DNA of 61,685 nt from Saprospirales bacterium (GTDB lineage Bacteria > Bacteroidota > Bacteroidia > Chitinophagales > Saprospiraceae). Shown here piece after piece: positions 43,889 through 53,658 of the stretch. Positions within the stretch are counted from its first letter, which is position 1. The number at the start of each line of letters is the position of its first letter. The notes under the pieces were generated by a model. It did not search any database. It worked only from the letters and a program-made list of their open reading frames with translations, and was not told where the DNA came from. The stretch covers positions 1 through 61,685 of the forward strand of contig RECS01000085.1 in the NCBI GenBank assembly GCA_007693915.1, given 5' to 3'. The translations under genes were made by a program, and so were the position numbers.

Positions 43889-46000
43889 TTAATTTAAACC
43901 TCTTCTTTCTAAAAGAGGCTGGATATTAGGTTCACTCCCTCGGAAACGAACATAAAGTTCCATTGGATCAACGGTACCTCCGGTAGAGAGGATGTGTTCG
44001 CGGAAAGAATCTCCTGTTGCCCTGTCAAAAAGACCTCTATCTTTGAAAACTGAAAATGCATCAGCATCCAAGACTTCAGACCAAATGTAGCTGTAATAAT
44101 TAGCTGAATAACCACCGCTAAATATATGCTGGAAGTGGGTACTTGCATGTCTGTATGGAATAGCATTAGGCTTCTGAATATCAGCAGCAACGCGTGCCTC
44201 AAGCTCTGGAATAGATTTAGTCAAGGGTTCCGATCTGTGGTAATATGCATTGTCAAGAAATGAAGATGCCAAATACTCGACAGTTCTGAATCCTGTTCCA
44301 TATACGGCACTGGCCTCCATTCTGTTAATTAAATCATCAGGGATCAATTCACCTGTTTCGTAGTGAAAAGCAAATAGTTCCAACACTTCTCTTTGGGTAA
44401 CCCAATTCTCTAAGATTTGCGATGGAAGCTCTACAAAATCTCGTGAAACGGAAGTACCTGCCTGAGAGCGGTGTCTGACATCAGACATCAATCCATGTAA
44501 AGCATGCCCCATTTCGTGATAAAGGGTTTGTACTTCTCTCAAACTGAAAAGAGCAGGTTGATCATCTGAAGCTGGAGAAAAGTTACAAACTATAGTAACA
44601 ATTGGGTGAACTCTGTTTCCATCTTCATCAACAGATTGTGTTCTGAAACTGCTCATCCAGGCACCAGACCGCTTACTTGCTCTTGGGAATAAGTCCATAT
44701 AAAATATACCTAATAAACTACCATCTTCTTCAAGTACCTTAAACACCTCAACTTCTTCATGATGAACAGGTACACCTTCTAATTTTTCAAATTGAATACC
44801 CCAAAGCCTTTCCAGCAATTCAAACATACCATTTACCACATTATTCGCTTCAAAATAAGGTCTCAGCAATCCGTCATCCAGATCAAATTTAGCCAATCTG
44901 ACTTTTTCAGCATAATAGCGCCAATCCCATGCTTCAGGCTCGAAATCATGCCCCTCTTCAGCAATCATATCGCGAATCATTTGTTTTTCCTCTAAAGCTA
45001 CTCTAAGAGCGGGTGTCCATAACTGCTCCAAGAGATCAACTACTGTCTCTCTATTTTTAGCCATCCCTTCTTCAAGTACAAAGTCAGCATAGGTCTCATA
45101 TCCAAGTAAATTTGCTCTCTCTAGTCTTAGGTTAGTAATTTCAGTAAGAATTTTCTTATTGTCAAACTCATTGTCATTATTGCCTCTGTTAATGTAGCCA
45201 AGCAACATCTTTTTCCTCAAATCACGATTTTCAGCATAAGTAAGAAATGGTTTTGCACTAGGAGGATGCAGCGTAAAGATCCATTTTCCATCCATATCGT
45301 TTTCCCGTGCAACTCTTGCAGCAGTGGATACATTTGCAGAAGGAATACCTGCAAGATCTTCCTCTTTATCAATAACTAACTTCCATTCATTCACATCAGC
45401 AAGTACATTATCTCCAAATTGTAAAGTAAGAGTGGACAATTTACTATTTATTTCCCTAAAACGTTCTCTTGATTCACCGGTTAAATTAGCTCCACCACGG
45501 ACAAATCCTCTATAAGAATCTTCCAGCAATTTCATTTGATCAAAATCGAGATCAAGATCATCTCTCTTCTCGTAAAGAATTTTTATTCTTTCAAAAAGTT
45601 CTTCATTAAGACTAATGTCATCAGAATTTGAACTTACCAATGGGGCAACCTCCTGAGCTATGGCCTGAATTTTATCGTTAGTATTAGCACTGGACAGGTT
45701 GTAAAAAACAAGCAAAACTCTGCTTAAATCAGCACCACTTTTGTCTAATGCTAAGAGCGTATTTTCAAAAGTAGGTTCATCTTCATTGTCTATAATTTCC
45801 TGGATTACTTGCTGTTGCCTTGCTATTCCTTCCTTAACAGCAGGCAAAAAATGACTTTCTTCAATTATATCAAATGGAACCAGACCGTACTCGGTATCAA
45901 ATGGAGCTAATAAAGGATTGTCATCCAATGATGTCTCAGTTTTTTCCGCTGTAGTACAAGCCATAAAAAGTATTAATGTTAAATAAAATAAGTTTTTCAT
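43889..46000 (-). CDS. M3 family oligopeptidase (Dcp-like), lipoprotein
   Basis: The ATG at 46000 gives 703 residues and a lipoprotein signal (NLFYLTLILFMACTT, Cys about 15). The M3 zinc site is HEMGHALHGLMS (H about 494), with the third ligand Glu region in FVELPSQILENWV. The C-terminal YSANYYSYIWSEVLDADAFSVF segment is typical of peptidyl-dipeptidase Dcp. The family cleaves dipeptides from the C-terminus of short peptides. The lipid anchor places it in the envelope, unlike cytosolic Dcp or PrlC. Confidence 0.94.
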   Translation of the reverse strand: MKNLFYLTLILFMACTTAEKTETSLDDNPLLAPFDTEYGLVPFDIIEESHFLPAVKEGIARQQQVIQEIIDNEDEPTFENTLLALDKSGADLSRVLLVFYNLSSANTNDKIQAIAQEVAPLVSSNSDDISLNEELFERIKILYEKRDDLDLDFDQMKLLEDSYRGFVRGGANLTGESRERFREINSKLSTLTLQFGDNVLADVNEWKLVIDKEEDLAGIPSANVSTAARVARENDMDGKWIFTLHPPSAKPFLTYAENRDLRKKMLLGYINRGNNDNEFDNKKILTEITNLRLERANLLGYETYADFVLEEGMAKNRETVVDLLEQLWTPALRVALEEKQMIRDMIAEEGHDFEPEAWDWRYYAEKVRLAKFDLDDGLLRPYFEANNVVNGMFELLERLWGIQFEKLEGVPVHHEEVEVFKVLEEDGSLLGIFYMDLFPRASKRSGAWMSSFRTQSVDEDGNRVHPIVTIVCNFSPASDDQPALFSLREVQTLYHEMGHALHGLMSDVRHRSQAGTSVSRDFVELPSQILENWVTQREVLELFAFHYETGELIPDDLINRMEASAVYGTGFRTVEYLASSFLDNAYYHRSEPLTKSIPELEARVAADIQKPNAIPYRHASTHFQHIFSGGYSANYYSYIWSEVLDADAFSVFKDRGLFDRATGDSFREHILSTGGTVDPMELYVRFRGSEPNIQPLLERRGLN

Positions 46001-46098
46001 GTGGTTGGTTTTTAAATTCGACCGCAAAGATAATAAAAATCAGTGAATTAGCTAAGCTTTTAGCAATTTGAAAACAAATCGAAAAAAGTAAAAAAAAA

Positions 46099-47157
46099 TC
46101 AGGAGTTACCAGACCCTTTAGCAAGGGTAAAGCCAAAGGTAGAACCAACACCTTTTGTACTTCGAACTGTTATTGTTTGCTTATGAGCCTCAATGATGTG
46201 TTTTACAATGGACAAACCTAAACCAGATCCTCCTTGATTTCTGGATCGACTTTTATCAACCCTGTAAAATCTATCAAAAACATGATTTAGGTGTTTGTCA
46301 TTTATCCCAATACCATTATCCGCAACCTCAACTAAAATATAGTCATTCATATCATAAAAACCAATCTTAGTTTTTCCACCGTCTCTTCCATATTTTATAG
46401 AATTGACCATTAGATTAGTTAGTACCTGACGTATATTCTCACGATCAGCCTCCACAATAAATCCCTTATCAGCACCTTCCTTAAAACACAACTCAATATT
46501 TTTAGCTTTAGCAGTCATTTCAAGATCCCCTATAGTCTCTATAACCAGACCCTTGATGTCAAAATTTTGAATATCAAGAACCATGGTTTCGTTTTCTAAA
46601 CGTGCAATGATCTCCAGGTCCTCAACTATTGTCTGCAAGCGTTCAACGTTATTGGCTGCCCTTTCCAAATATTCGTAATTGATATTTTTGTCTTCAAGAC
46701 CTCCGTCCAGTAATGTATGAATATAGCCTTGAATACTGAATATTGGGGTTTTAAGCTCATGTGAAATATTACCCAAAAAATTTCTTCTATACTTTTCTAG
46801 GTTTTTAAGACTTTGGATTTCTTTACGTTGACTTTCCATCCACCTAGAGACTTCATCTTCAACCTTTTCTAATACGTTCTCACTCAATTTTATTTCTGTA
46901 TCATCTTGGACAGCAACCTTGGATTTATGTATGATTTTATAGATTAATTTAACCTTTCGATAAATATATTTTTCAAGGAAAAATATATTTACAAAATAGC
47001 TGATTATACCAGTCAAGAAAATAATTGCCAAAAAAACAATCCAAGAAAATGGAGCTATTTGAGTGGCTATAATTATTAAGTAGCATACACCCGTGAGCAG
47101 TGAAGTGGATAGAGCAGATGCAACGGTAATTTGATGTGGTGTTAAATTTTTATACAT
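46099..47157 (-). CDS. PhoR-like sensor histidine kinase
   Basis: The 352-residue protein has two adjacent transmembrane helices (~12-30 and ~34-57) with almost no periplasmic loop, then a short linker, HisKA with the phospho-acceptor in FLGNISHELKTPIFSIQGYIHTL (His about 134), and HATPase_c with NLMVNSIKYGRDGG, VADNGIGI and GGSGLGLSIVKHIIE. The lack of a sensory loop implies sensing within the membrane or through a partner. It follows the response regulator gene by 6 bases. Confidence 0.93.
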   Translation of the reverse strand: MYKNLTPHQITVASALSTSLLTGVCYLIIIATQIAPFSWIVFLAIIFLTGIISYFVNIFFLEKYIYRKVKLIYKIIHKSKVAVQDDTEIKLSENVLEKVEDEVSRWMESQRKEIQSLKNLEKYRRNFLGNISHELKTPIFSIQGYIHTLLDGGLEDKNINYEYLERAANNVERLQTIVEDLEIIARLENETMVLDIQNFDIKGLVIETIGDLEMTAKAKNIELCFKEGADKGFIVEADRENIRQVLTNLMVNSIKYGRDGGKTKIGFYDMNDYILVEVADNGIGINDKHLNHVFDRFYRVDKSRSRNQGGSGLGLSIVKHIIEAHKQTITVRSTKGVGSTFGFTLAKGSGNS

Positions 47158-47163
47158 ATTTAA

Positions 47164-47850
47164 TTAAAAGTCAAATTTATATCCTACTCCTTTTACGGTT
47201 TTAATGTACTTACTTCCTAGTTTCTCTCTTAATTTCCGAATATGTACATCTATCGTTCGGTTCCCCACAATAACATCCTTACCCCAGACCTTATGTAAAA
47301 TTTCAGTACGTTTAAAAACTTTTCCTGGTTTGCTTGCCAAAAGATTGAGTAATTCGAACTCTTTTTTCGCTAATTCTCTCTTCTCACCATTTTGATAAAC
47401 TACAAATTCTTCGCGATCAATGATTATATCACTTAAATGTAGTTTAGTGTCTTCATCTTTTTTTATTTCGTGATTAGCCCTCCTCAAAAGTGCTTTAATT
47501 CTACTGATAAAAACACCTGGCTTTATTGGTTTTGTAATATAATCATCACCACCAGATTCTAAAGCTGATATTTGCGTATAATCTTCATCTCTAGCTGTCA
47601 AAAATGCAATGATGGGTTGATGTCCTGTGTATTTCTTCCTAATTTCTTTACACAGCTTCATACCATCCATTTCTGGCATCATGATATCCAAAACAATAAG
47701 ATCAGCTTCAAAACTAATTAGTTTTTCAAGTGCATTTTTTCCATCTAGCGCACACTCTACTTCATAGCCTTCCTTTTCTAGATTATACTTCAGAAATTCT
47801 AAAATATCTTCCTCATCATCAACTAATAGTAGTTTTGCTTTATTATTCAT
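47164..47850 (-). CDS. PhoB/OmpR-family response regulator
   Basis: The ATG at 47850 gives 228 residues. The receiver domain has LLLVDDEEDILEFL, the phospho-acceptor Asp in LIVLDIMMPEMDG (about 54) and Lys in DDYITKPIKPG. The C-terminal winged-helix DNA-binding domain has LLASKPGKVFKRTEILHKVWG and GNRTIDVHIRKLREKLG...IKTVKGVGYKFDF. It forms a two-gene unit with the kinase. A TAACTTTG -7 element is at 47863-47870. Confidence 0.95.
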   Translation of the reverse strand: MNNKAKLLLVDDEEDILEFLKYNLEKEGYEVECALDGKNALEKLISFEADLIVLDIMMPEMDGMKLCKEIRKKYTGHQPIIAFLTARDEDYTQISALESGGDDYITKPIKPGVFISRIKALLRRANHEIKKDEDTKLHLSDIIIDREEFVVYQNGEKRELAKKEFELLNLLASKPGKVFKRTEILHKVWGKDVIVGNRTIDVHIRKLREKLGSKYIKTVKGVGYKFDF

Positions 47851-47862
47851 GTTTTTTTTATT

Positions 47863-47870
47863 CAAAGTTA
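47863..47870 (-). promoter_or_regulatory. Bacteroidota -7 element for the two-component pair
   Basis: The minus strand reads TAACTTTG, matching TAnnTTTG, 13 bases before the response regulator ATG, so the leader would be very short. Confidence 0.4.
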
Positions 47871-47964
47871 ATTGCGCATTAAGCCAAAGGGAAGGTAAAA
47901 GTCATTAATTCTATGTTAAGATATTTTAAAGCAATTGTGATCTAATATGACCAAATAAAAATAC

Positions 47965-48312
47965 CTAATCTAACAACTTAATTTTATCATTACGTTTACG
48001 CAGGCTATCCGCAGCAGCATTCAATAGTTTTTGAAAATACTCAGGCTGATCACTTAAGCTTTCTAAAATTAAAAACAACTGCTCCTCCTCTATTCCATGC
48101 AACTCACAAATAACCCGATAGTGATCGGTTTTTACGCTATCAGCTAAACTGCCTGGCCATCCAGAAACAGCAGCTCTCGCCATTGAAACATCAGCTAACA
48201 ACTCAATTAATTCCTCATCAGAAAATTTTTCAAGTAAAGGATCCACTGATTTCTGACAAGAATACAAAAAAATATAAAAGATCAATAAAGATAAAAAAAC
48301 TAAGTATTTCAA
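47965..48312 (-). CDS. DUF4296 lipoprotein
   Basis: The 115-residue protein has a lipobox signal (IFYIFLYSC, Cys about 19) and the DUF4296 pattern: LLEKFSDEELIELLADVSMARAAVSG, then HYRVICELHGIEEEQLFLILESLSDQPEYFQKLL. The family is confined to Bacteroidota and its function is unknown. It follows the SixA-like gene by 10 bases on the same strand. Confidence 0.85.
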   Translation of the reverse strand: MKYLVFLSLLIFYIFLYSCQKSVDPLLEKFSDEELIELLADVSMARAAVSGWPGSLADSVKTDHYRVICELHGIEEEQLFLILESLSDQPEYFQKLLNAAADSLRKRNDKIKLLD

Positions 48313-48322
48313 TGTTTTAAAT

Positions 48323-48832
48323 TCAATTATAGATGTCTAAATGACTTTTCGGGTAAAAATATTTTATCAAACTAACTTTTGCAGCATCAAATGAACTCCA
48401 AAAATCACTTTCTGATTGTAAAATTGCTACACCAGAAGTTGGAATATTATCAGGTGTATTACCTCGCACTAATTGATCAACTAAATAAGTAAGTCCCGGA
48501 TTGTGACCTACTAAAGCAACTGATTCTAAATTCTCCTCAATTCTTCTAATATGGTACATCAATTGATCTGTAGAGGCATGATAAAGCGCATCCATATACT
48601 GGATTTTTTCATTTTCTAAACCCCATTCATCAGAAAAGTATTTAACTGTTTGCTTGGTTCTTTTCGAACTGCTGCAAAGAATTATTTCTGGTGCTTCACA
48701 TTCTCTGGAAATAAGTTTCGCCATTAAAGGTGCATCCCTCTGTCCCCTGTTATTCAGTGGTCTATTTATATCTAAAAGTTGGGAATTAGACCAACTCGAT
48801 TTTGCATGTCTAATTACTATCAGTTTTTTCAT
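48323..48832 (-). CDS. SixA-like histidine phosphatase
   Basis: The ATG at 48832 gives 169 residues. The phosphoglycerate-mutase-like core has the catalytic RHAKSSWSN (His about 9), the LNNRGQRDAPLMAKLI segment, CSSSKRTKQTV and the second His in ALVGHNPGLTYLVDQL. SixA removes phosphate from histidine in phosphorelay or PTS proteins. Specificity here is not known. Confidence 0.9.
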   Translation of the reverse strand: MKKLIVIRHAKSSWSNSQLLDINRPLNNRGQRDAPLMAKLISRECEAPEIILCSSSKRTKQTVKYFSDEWGLENEKIQYMDALYHASTDQLMYHIRRIEENLESVALVGHNPGLTYLVDQLVRGNTPDNIPTSGVAILQSESDFWSSFDAAKVSLIKYFYPKSHLDIYN

Positions 48833-48898
48833 TACCAATGGTTGAGTTATTGCTCAGAACAAGTACATCATAAATATCAGAATAACATTTCATCATAG

Positions 48899-51800
48899 TT
48901 AATCACGAACAATCTGAATTTGCATTGTTCTAGAAATTTGTTGATCACTTACAAATCTAAGGAAATAAGAACCTGATGGAAATTCATCAAAGTTAATCGG
49001 TTGCTTGCTCACCCCTCTCGTCAATTCGCCAGATTTAAGCTTTTTGCCAGTCAGATCATAAATTTCAAATAGAATATCTGAACTTACTTCTGCGCTAAAT
49101 TCAACAAAAACCAGACCTGAACTAGGATTGGGATACAGTCTCGCACTCAATTCATCAAAAAGATACACGAAGGTATATTGTATTTCCTGAGAAACCGTAT
49201 CCGAACCACAGTTATTGATGGCAATTAATTCAACAATATAATTTCCACTTACCTCGTATTGATGGCTTGGATTTTCTTCTGTGGAAGAATTTCCATCGCC
49301 AAAATCCCACAGATAACTATCTTCTCCAGAGGAAGTGTTTAAAAATTCAAATATTCCATCTACGCCCTCTATAGCTACAAAGTCAGCTACTGGAAAACCA
49401 TCAGCTACAATAAAATCATCAATTTCTAATGTATCCACCCCTAACGAATTGCTAACAATGAGTCTAACAGAATAGGCACCTGGTATTTCATAAATAACAG
49501 TAGGGTTAGGCATTGAGGAAGTCTCAGGATTTCCTCCTTCAAAAAACCAAATAAAATCAGCAGATACAGGTGTAGACTGATTTATAAAATCAACAGAAAA
49601 AGGAACGCAGCCATTGCTTTCTCCTGCTATAGAAAAAGAAGAAGCAGGGAAGTCACCAATAGTTATAGTCTGATTTAATTCAATAGTATCACAAATATTA
49701 TATAGCGATAAAAGTACATCATATCTACCTTCATTTTGATATAAATGAGTTGGGTTTTCATCGCTACTTTTTGTACCATCACCAAAATCCCATTCCCAGG
49801 TATCCGTATTAGATGTGTTTTGAAAGAAAGAAACTTCAAAATTAGTTATTTCAAAATTGAATTCTCCTGATGGTGCAGCTTGCAATATTAATAATGAATC
49901 ATTAAAAAGAGTATCAATTCCTCCAGTCCCAAATGCAATTAGACTAAAATCAAAACTTCCGGATTCTTCATAAGTAACATGCACAGTGTCTGCAGCTGAA
50001 GTAGCAGGTATTCCACCCGGAAACAACCATAAAATACTATCAGTATTGGAGGAGGATAAATTGAAAAAGGAAACCGTAACAGGAACACAAATTGCGTCTA
50101 ATGCATAATCAAAACCAGCAATAGGAGGTGTCAGAATTTCTAGAATTTTTGAAATAGTATCTATTCCACATTCACCAATTGCAATTAAAACTACTTCATA
50201 TTCTCCATCCTCTGAATAAAGGTGTTCCGGCATACTATCTGTACTGGTATTACCGTCACCAAAGTCCCAGCTCAAAGAATCAATATTATCTGCTAAATTT
50301 GAAAAAACAACATTTCTTCCTTCAATTTCAAAGTCAAAATCAGCTTCTGTTTCAGAAAGAACTTCGATGAGTTCATCTATTTCAAGAGTTGAATTACCTA
50401 TCGGATTTCCTACAGTGAGGGATACATCAAAAACACCGGCATTTTGATAAGTAACTTCTGGGTTTTCTTCGTTAGAATTCGAAGGAGATCCTCCCGGAAA
50501 ATCCCAGTTGAAAAGATCCGGATTTCCTGAACTAGTGTTAGAAAATTTTACAGTCAATGGAGCACAACCAAATGAAACATCATTAGTAAAATCTGCAACA
50601 GGCATTTCAAATACATCTATTTGTACACTAAATATATCATCGCCACAATTATTAAAAACTGTCAGCCCTACAATATAAGTGCCACCAGCTTCATAGGTAT
50701 GTACAGGGTTTTCAAGAAAACTACTGTTACCATCTCCAAAATCCCATTGATATGAAAAAGCATTTTCTGATGTATTAATAAAACCAACAGTTAAATCGTC
50801 TATATTAAAAGTAAATGTGGCTGTTGGAATATCCTCCACAGTGATGTAATTTTCAAATGTTAGCTCGTCACTACCGTCATCATTTGATACTTCCAGAGAA
50901 ACATCAAAAATACCTGCAAAGTCATAAATAACCGAAGGAAACTGAACCATTGAGGTGGTTGGATTCCCTCCGGGGAAATCCCACTGCCATGAAGTAGGAT
51001 CGTTTTCAGATAGATCAGTAAATTGGACTTCAAGCGGGGCGCATCCAAAAGTTGGTTCTCCGGAAAAATCAGCTACGGGAAAATTAACACCTGCGCAGTC
51101 ACCTAGACAACTTGCGCTTGATACTCTAGATCTCATTAAATTTCCAACTTGTTGCCCAAAACCATTATTAAAGTTTATTCCTACTCCTTGTATTAAATGG
51201 CAATAACTCATAATTGTGCCGCCATTCGAAGGAAGGATAGGATTATTGGAATTAAAACAATCTTCGCCTTCAATAGGAAACCCATTGTTATTAGCATAAA
51301 CATTGCCACAATCATCAACTTGTGTTTCATTATTATTCCAATAACACCCATGAGTGTGTCCTGAACCAATATTGTGTCCTAATTCGTGAGCAACTACATT
51401 AACCGACCAACTGTAAGCGGGAACATCTTGATAGGTACTTGCTATACCGCTAAATCCGGTACTAAAATATGGGTTCCAATTACAAAGTACATCAACCCAA
51501 GCCACACCGCCCAAAGAGGGTTCTATTCTTAATAAATGTGCTAAATCACCATTAAAACTACCATCTAACTCATCCGAAAATTGTTCAAGATAATCAAATG
51601 CATTGCTACCACTGTAAGGGCTGGGACTATCCCAGACAAAAATTTCACTTACCGCCATATCAATATCTTCATCGGCGAAGAGAATAATGACTTGACTAAA
51701 TAGTCCAAGCACATAATCTACCACTTCGCTTACTGACCCTTTATTTTGAAAAACATTGTAATCTGTCTCTACGTACATATTTATACATCCATCACTACTT

Positions 51801-52438
51801 CTTGAAGAGCGAGAATGATAATTCCCTGAACCTCCAACTCTATGTTTTTCTTCATCCATTTGGCATTCAAACTGGAAGGGTAACACCAACTCACTATTGT
51901 GATAAAAAATATGCAATCCTTTGGGATCATCATTTAATTTTCCCAATGTAAAGTCATGCATACCTATGGAAACATAACCAATAATCTGATCCTCAAAAAA
52001 ATTAATATTTACCATAGAGTTGGGGTAACCCTCAACGACTCCCCAAAAAAATCGACCATCAACATCCTTCAATTCAAAACGCTTACCCGAAGATGTTCTG
52101 ACCAAAGCTCCATCTGCAAAAATATTGACTTCCTGAAGTTTTAAAATTACTGTGTGGGATTCGGAAGTCTGAAGGTTTACCTTTAACTTATTTCCCGATT
52201 GTTTTAAAATCTCACTGACTATTTCAAAGTTCGGTTTTAAAATAAGTCCATTTTTCAATCCTGTCCCTTCAAAGTTCTCATTTTTAATAGTTTTATCAAT
52301 ATCAAATAAATCGAACGCTTGAATTTCTGTAAATCGTTGTTCATCAAAACTGATTCGATCCAAAAAATTCTGAGCAAAAATAGTAAAAGAAAAAAGGAAG
52401 AAAACTCCTGAAAACAAGAGAGTTAAAAAGCTTTTCAT
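48899..52438 (-). CDS. Secreted reprolysin-like metalloprotease with eight PKD domains and T9SS sorting domain
   Basis: The 1179-residue protein has a signal peptide (LTLLFSGVFFLFSFTIFAQN), a propeptide-like region (~30-200) and an M12B-type catalytic domain with zinc site HELGHNIGSGHTHGCYW (about 351-367) and Met-turn region TIMSYCHL. Eight PKD domains follow (~450-1088), strictly alternating between a form with W-x-F-x-GG (WDFPGG, WDFPGG, WLFPGG, WFFEGG) and a form with WDFGDG. Each has one Cys. The C-terminal ~85 residues form a type A T9SS sorting domain (LYPNPSSGLVFVEF...GSYFLRFVS). It should be exported and cell-surface or secreted. Confidence 0.93.
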   Translation of the reverse strand: MKSFLTLLFSGVFFLFSFTIFAQNFLDRISFDEQRFTEIQAFDLFDIDKTIKNENFEGTGLKNGLILKPNFEIVSEILKQSGNKLKVNLQTSESHTVILKLQEVNIFADGALVRTSSGKRFELKDVDGRFFWGVVEGYPNSMVNINFFEDQIIGYVSIGMHDFTLGKLNDDPKGLHIFYHNSELVLPFQFECQMDEEKHRVGGSGNYHSRSSRSSDGCINMYVETDYNVFQNKGSVSEVVDYVLGLFSQVIILFADEDIDMAVSEIFVWDSPSPYSGSNAFDYLEQFSDELDGSFNGDLAHLLRIEPSLGGVAWVDVLCNWNPYFSTGFSGIASTYQDVPAYSWSVNVVAHELGHNIGSGHTHGCYWNNNETQVDDCGNVYANNNGFPIEGEDCFNSNNPILPSNGGTIMSYCHLIQGVGINFNNGFGQQVGNLMRSRVSSASCLGDCAGVNFPVADFSGEPTFGCAPLEVQFTDLSENDPTSWQWDFPGGNPTTSMVQFPSVIYDFAGIFDVSLEVSNDDGSDELTFENYITVEDIPTATFTFNIDDLTVGFINTSENAFSYQWDFGDGNSSFLENPVHTYEAGGTYIVGLTVFNNCGDDIFSVQIDVFEMPVADFTNDVSFGCAPLTVKFSNTSSGNPDLFNWDFPGGSPSNSNEENPEVTYQNAGVFDVSLTVGNPIGNSTLEIDELIEVLSETEADFDFEIEGRNVVFSNLADNIDSLSWDFGDGNTSTDSMPEHLYSEDGEYEVVLIAIGECGIDTISKILEILTPPIAGFDYALDAICVPVTVSFFNLSSSNTDSILWLFPGGIPATSAADTVHVTYEESGSFDFSLIAFGTGGIDTLFNDSLLILQAAPSGEFNFEITNFEVSFFQNTSNTDTWEWDFGDGTKSSDENPTHLYQNEGRYDVLLSLYNICDTIELNQTITIGDFPASSFSIAGESNGCVPFSVDFINQSTPVSADFIWFFEGGNPETSSMPNPTVIYEIPGAYSVRLIVSNSLGVDTLEIDDFIVADGFPVADFVAIEGVDGIFEFLNTSSGEDSYLWDFGDGNSSTEENPSHQYEVSGNYIVELIAINNCGSDTVSQEIQYTFVYLFDELSARLYPNPSSGLVFVEFSAEVSSDILFEIYDLTGKKLKSGELTRGVSKQPINFDEFPSGSYFLRFVSDQQISRTMQIQIVRD

Positions 52439-52532
52439 ATTAAAAATTTGTGGAGGTTTAACAATATTACTTTAATTTATTACTAAATTAGGCGGCAAGT
52501 TATAAAAATTCATAGATTTTATATTAAAAAAA

Positions 52533-53411
52533 TTAATGTAAAGGAAATACTTTTGATGAATGAAAAATGGCTTTTTCAAACTCCACCTCATTTATTCCGG
52601 TTTCAATTCTTCTGTCATTAAAAAAACTCAGAACATTTTCTGTTGGCATATTACCAGTCAATTCGTCTTTCGCCATAGGACAGCCACCATATCCTTTTAT
52701 TGCACCATCAAATCTTCTGCATCCTGAATTATAGGCACTCTCTATTTTTTCTTCCCAATTGTGAGGAGCTGTATGAAAGTGCGCACCAAAAATCACTTCA
52801 GGAAGAATGGGAATAACCTGACTAAATATATAGCTAATACTATCTGGTCTTGCAACACCAATGGTATCTGAAAGCATTAAAATTCTAACCCCCAAACTAT
52901 ATAAAATTTCAGACCATTTAATCACGATCTCGGCATTCCATGGATCACCATAGGGATTACCAAAACCCATCGATAGGTAAACTACCATCTCTTTATTAGA
53001 ATCCTTAGCGATTTCTAAAATATCACTTAACCTGTCGAGAGATTCATCAATAGTAGCATTAGTATTTCGAAGCTGAAAAGTTTCTGAAATACTAAAGGGA
53101 TAACCCAAATAATCAATTTGCCGATGTTCACTAGCCGCTTTTGCCCCTCTGAGATTAGCTACGATAGCCAATAGTCTGTTTTTTTTGAGCAAATCACTGT
53201 CTAGCCCCTGAAGCACTTCGGCTGTATCCCTCAACTGCGGAATGGCTTTTGGAGAAACAAAACTCCCAAAATCTATGGTATGAAATCCTACTTTTAAAAG
53301 TTGATTCAAATAGTCCACCTTTTTTTTAGTAGGTATAAATTCCTTGAGTCCCTGCATTGCATCTCGGGGGCATTCAACGATGGATATTTTTTCTTTTTTC
53401 TGCAAAGTCAT
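52533..53411 (-). CDS. Hydroxymethylglutaryl-CoA lyase-like protein
   Basis: HMG-CoA lyase cleaves HMG-CoA to acetoacetate and acetyl-CoA in leucine degradation. The 292-residue TIM-barrel protein has VECPRDAMQGLKEFIPT (catalytic Arg-Asp region, usually GPRDGLQNE), GAHFHTAPHNWEEKI (metal-binding His residues) and the family signature FDGAIKGYGGCPMAKDELTGN with the active-site Cys. The active-site elements are conserved but differ from textbook HMGL in detail, so a related acyl-CoA lyase is possible. Confidence 0.85.
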   Translation of the reverse strand: MTLQKKEKISIVECPRDAMQGLKEFIPTKKKVDYLNQLLKVGFHTIDFGSFVSPKAIPQLRDTAEVLQGLDSDLLKKNRLLAIVANLRGAKAASEHRQIDYLGYPFSISETFQLRNTNATIDESLDRLSDILEIAKDSNKEMVVYLSMGFGNPYGDPWNAEIVIKWSEILYSLGVRILMLSDTIGVARPDSISYIFSQVIPILPEVIFGAHFHTAPHNWEEKIESAYNSGCRRFDGAIKGYGGCPMAKDELTGNMPTENVLSFFNDRRIETGINEVEFEKAIFHSSKVFPLH

Positions 53412-53587
53412 TTATTACGGTGCTAATCGATGATTATATTTTATGTTTTATATTAAAAATTCAGTCACTAAAAAATTGGAACTTTTATTATTAAATGTCA
53501 TAGTCGCTGTACAATACTCCGCTTCAATCTTCATATTAACTTTCTAACTTTCCACTATTTTATAACCTTTTATCGATTCCTGCATTA

Positions 53588-53595
53588 TAAATTTG
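53588..53595 (+). promoter_or_regulatory. Bacteroidota -7 element for the 84-residue membrane protein gene
   Basis: TAAATTTG is an exact TAnnTTTG match 63 bases before the ATG at 53659. It overlaps the TTG at 53593, which argues that the longer frame from that TTG is not translated. Confidence 0.5.
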
Positions 53596-53658
53596 TGGAC
53601 TCGTTATCGGGTTTTTCAAAAGGTAAAATTAAAAATTTTTAAACAAACACAGCAATTG

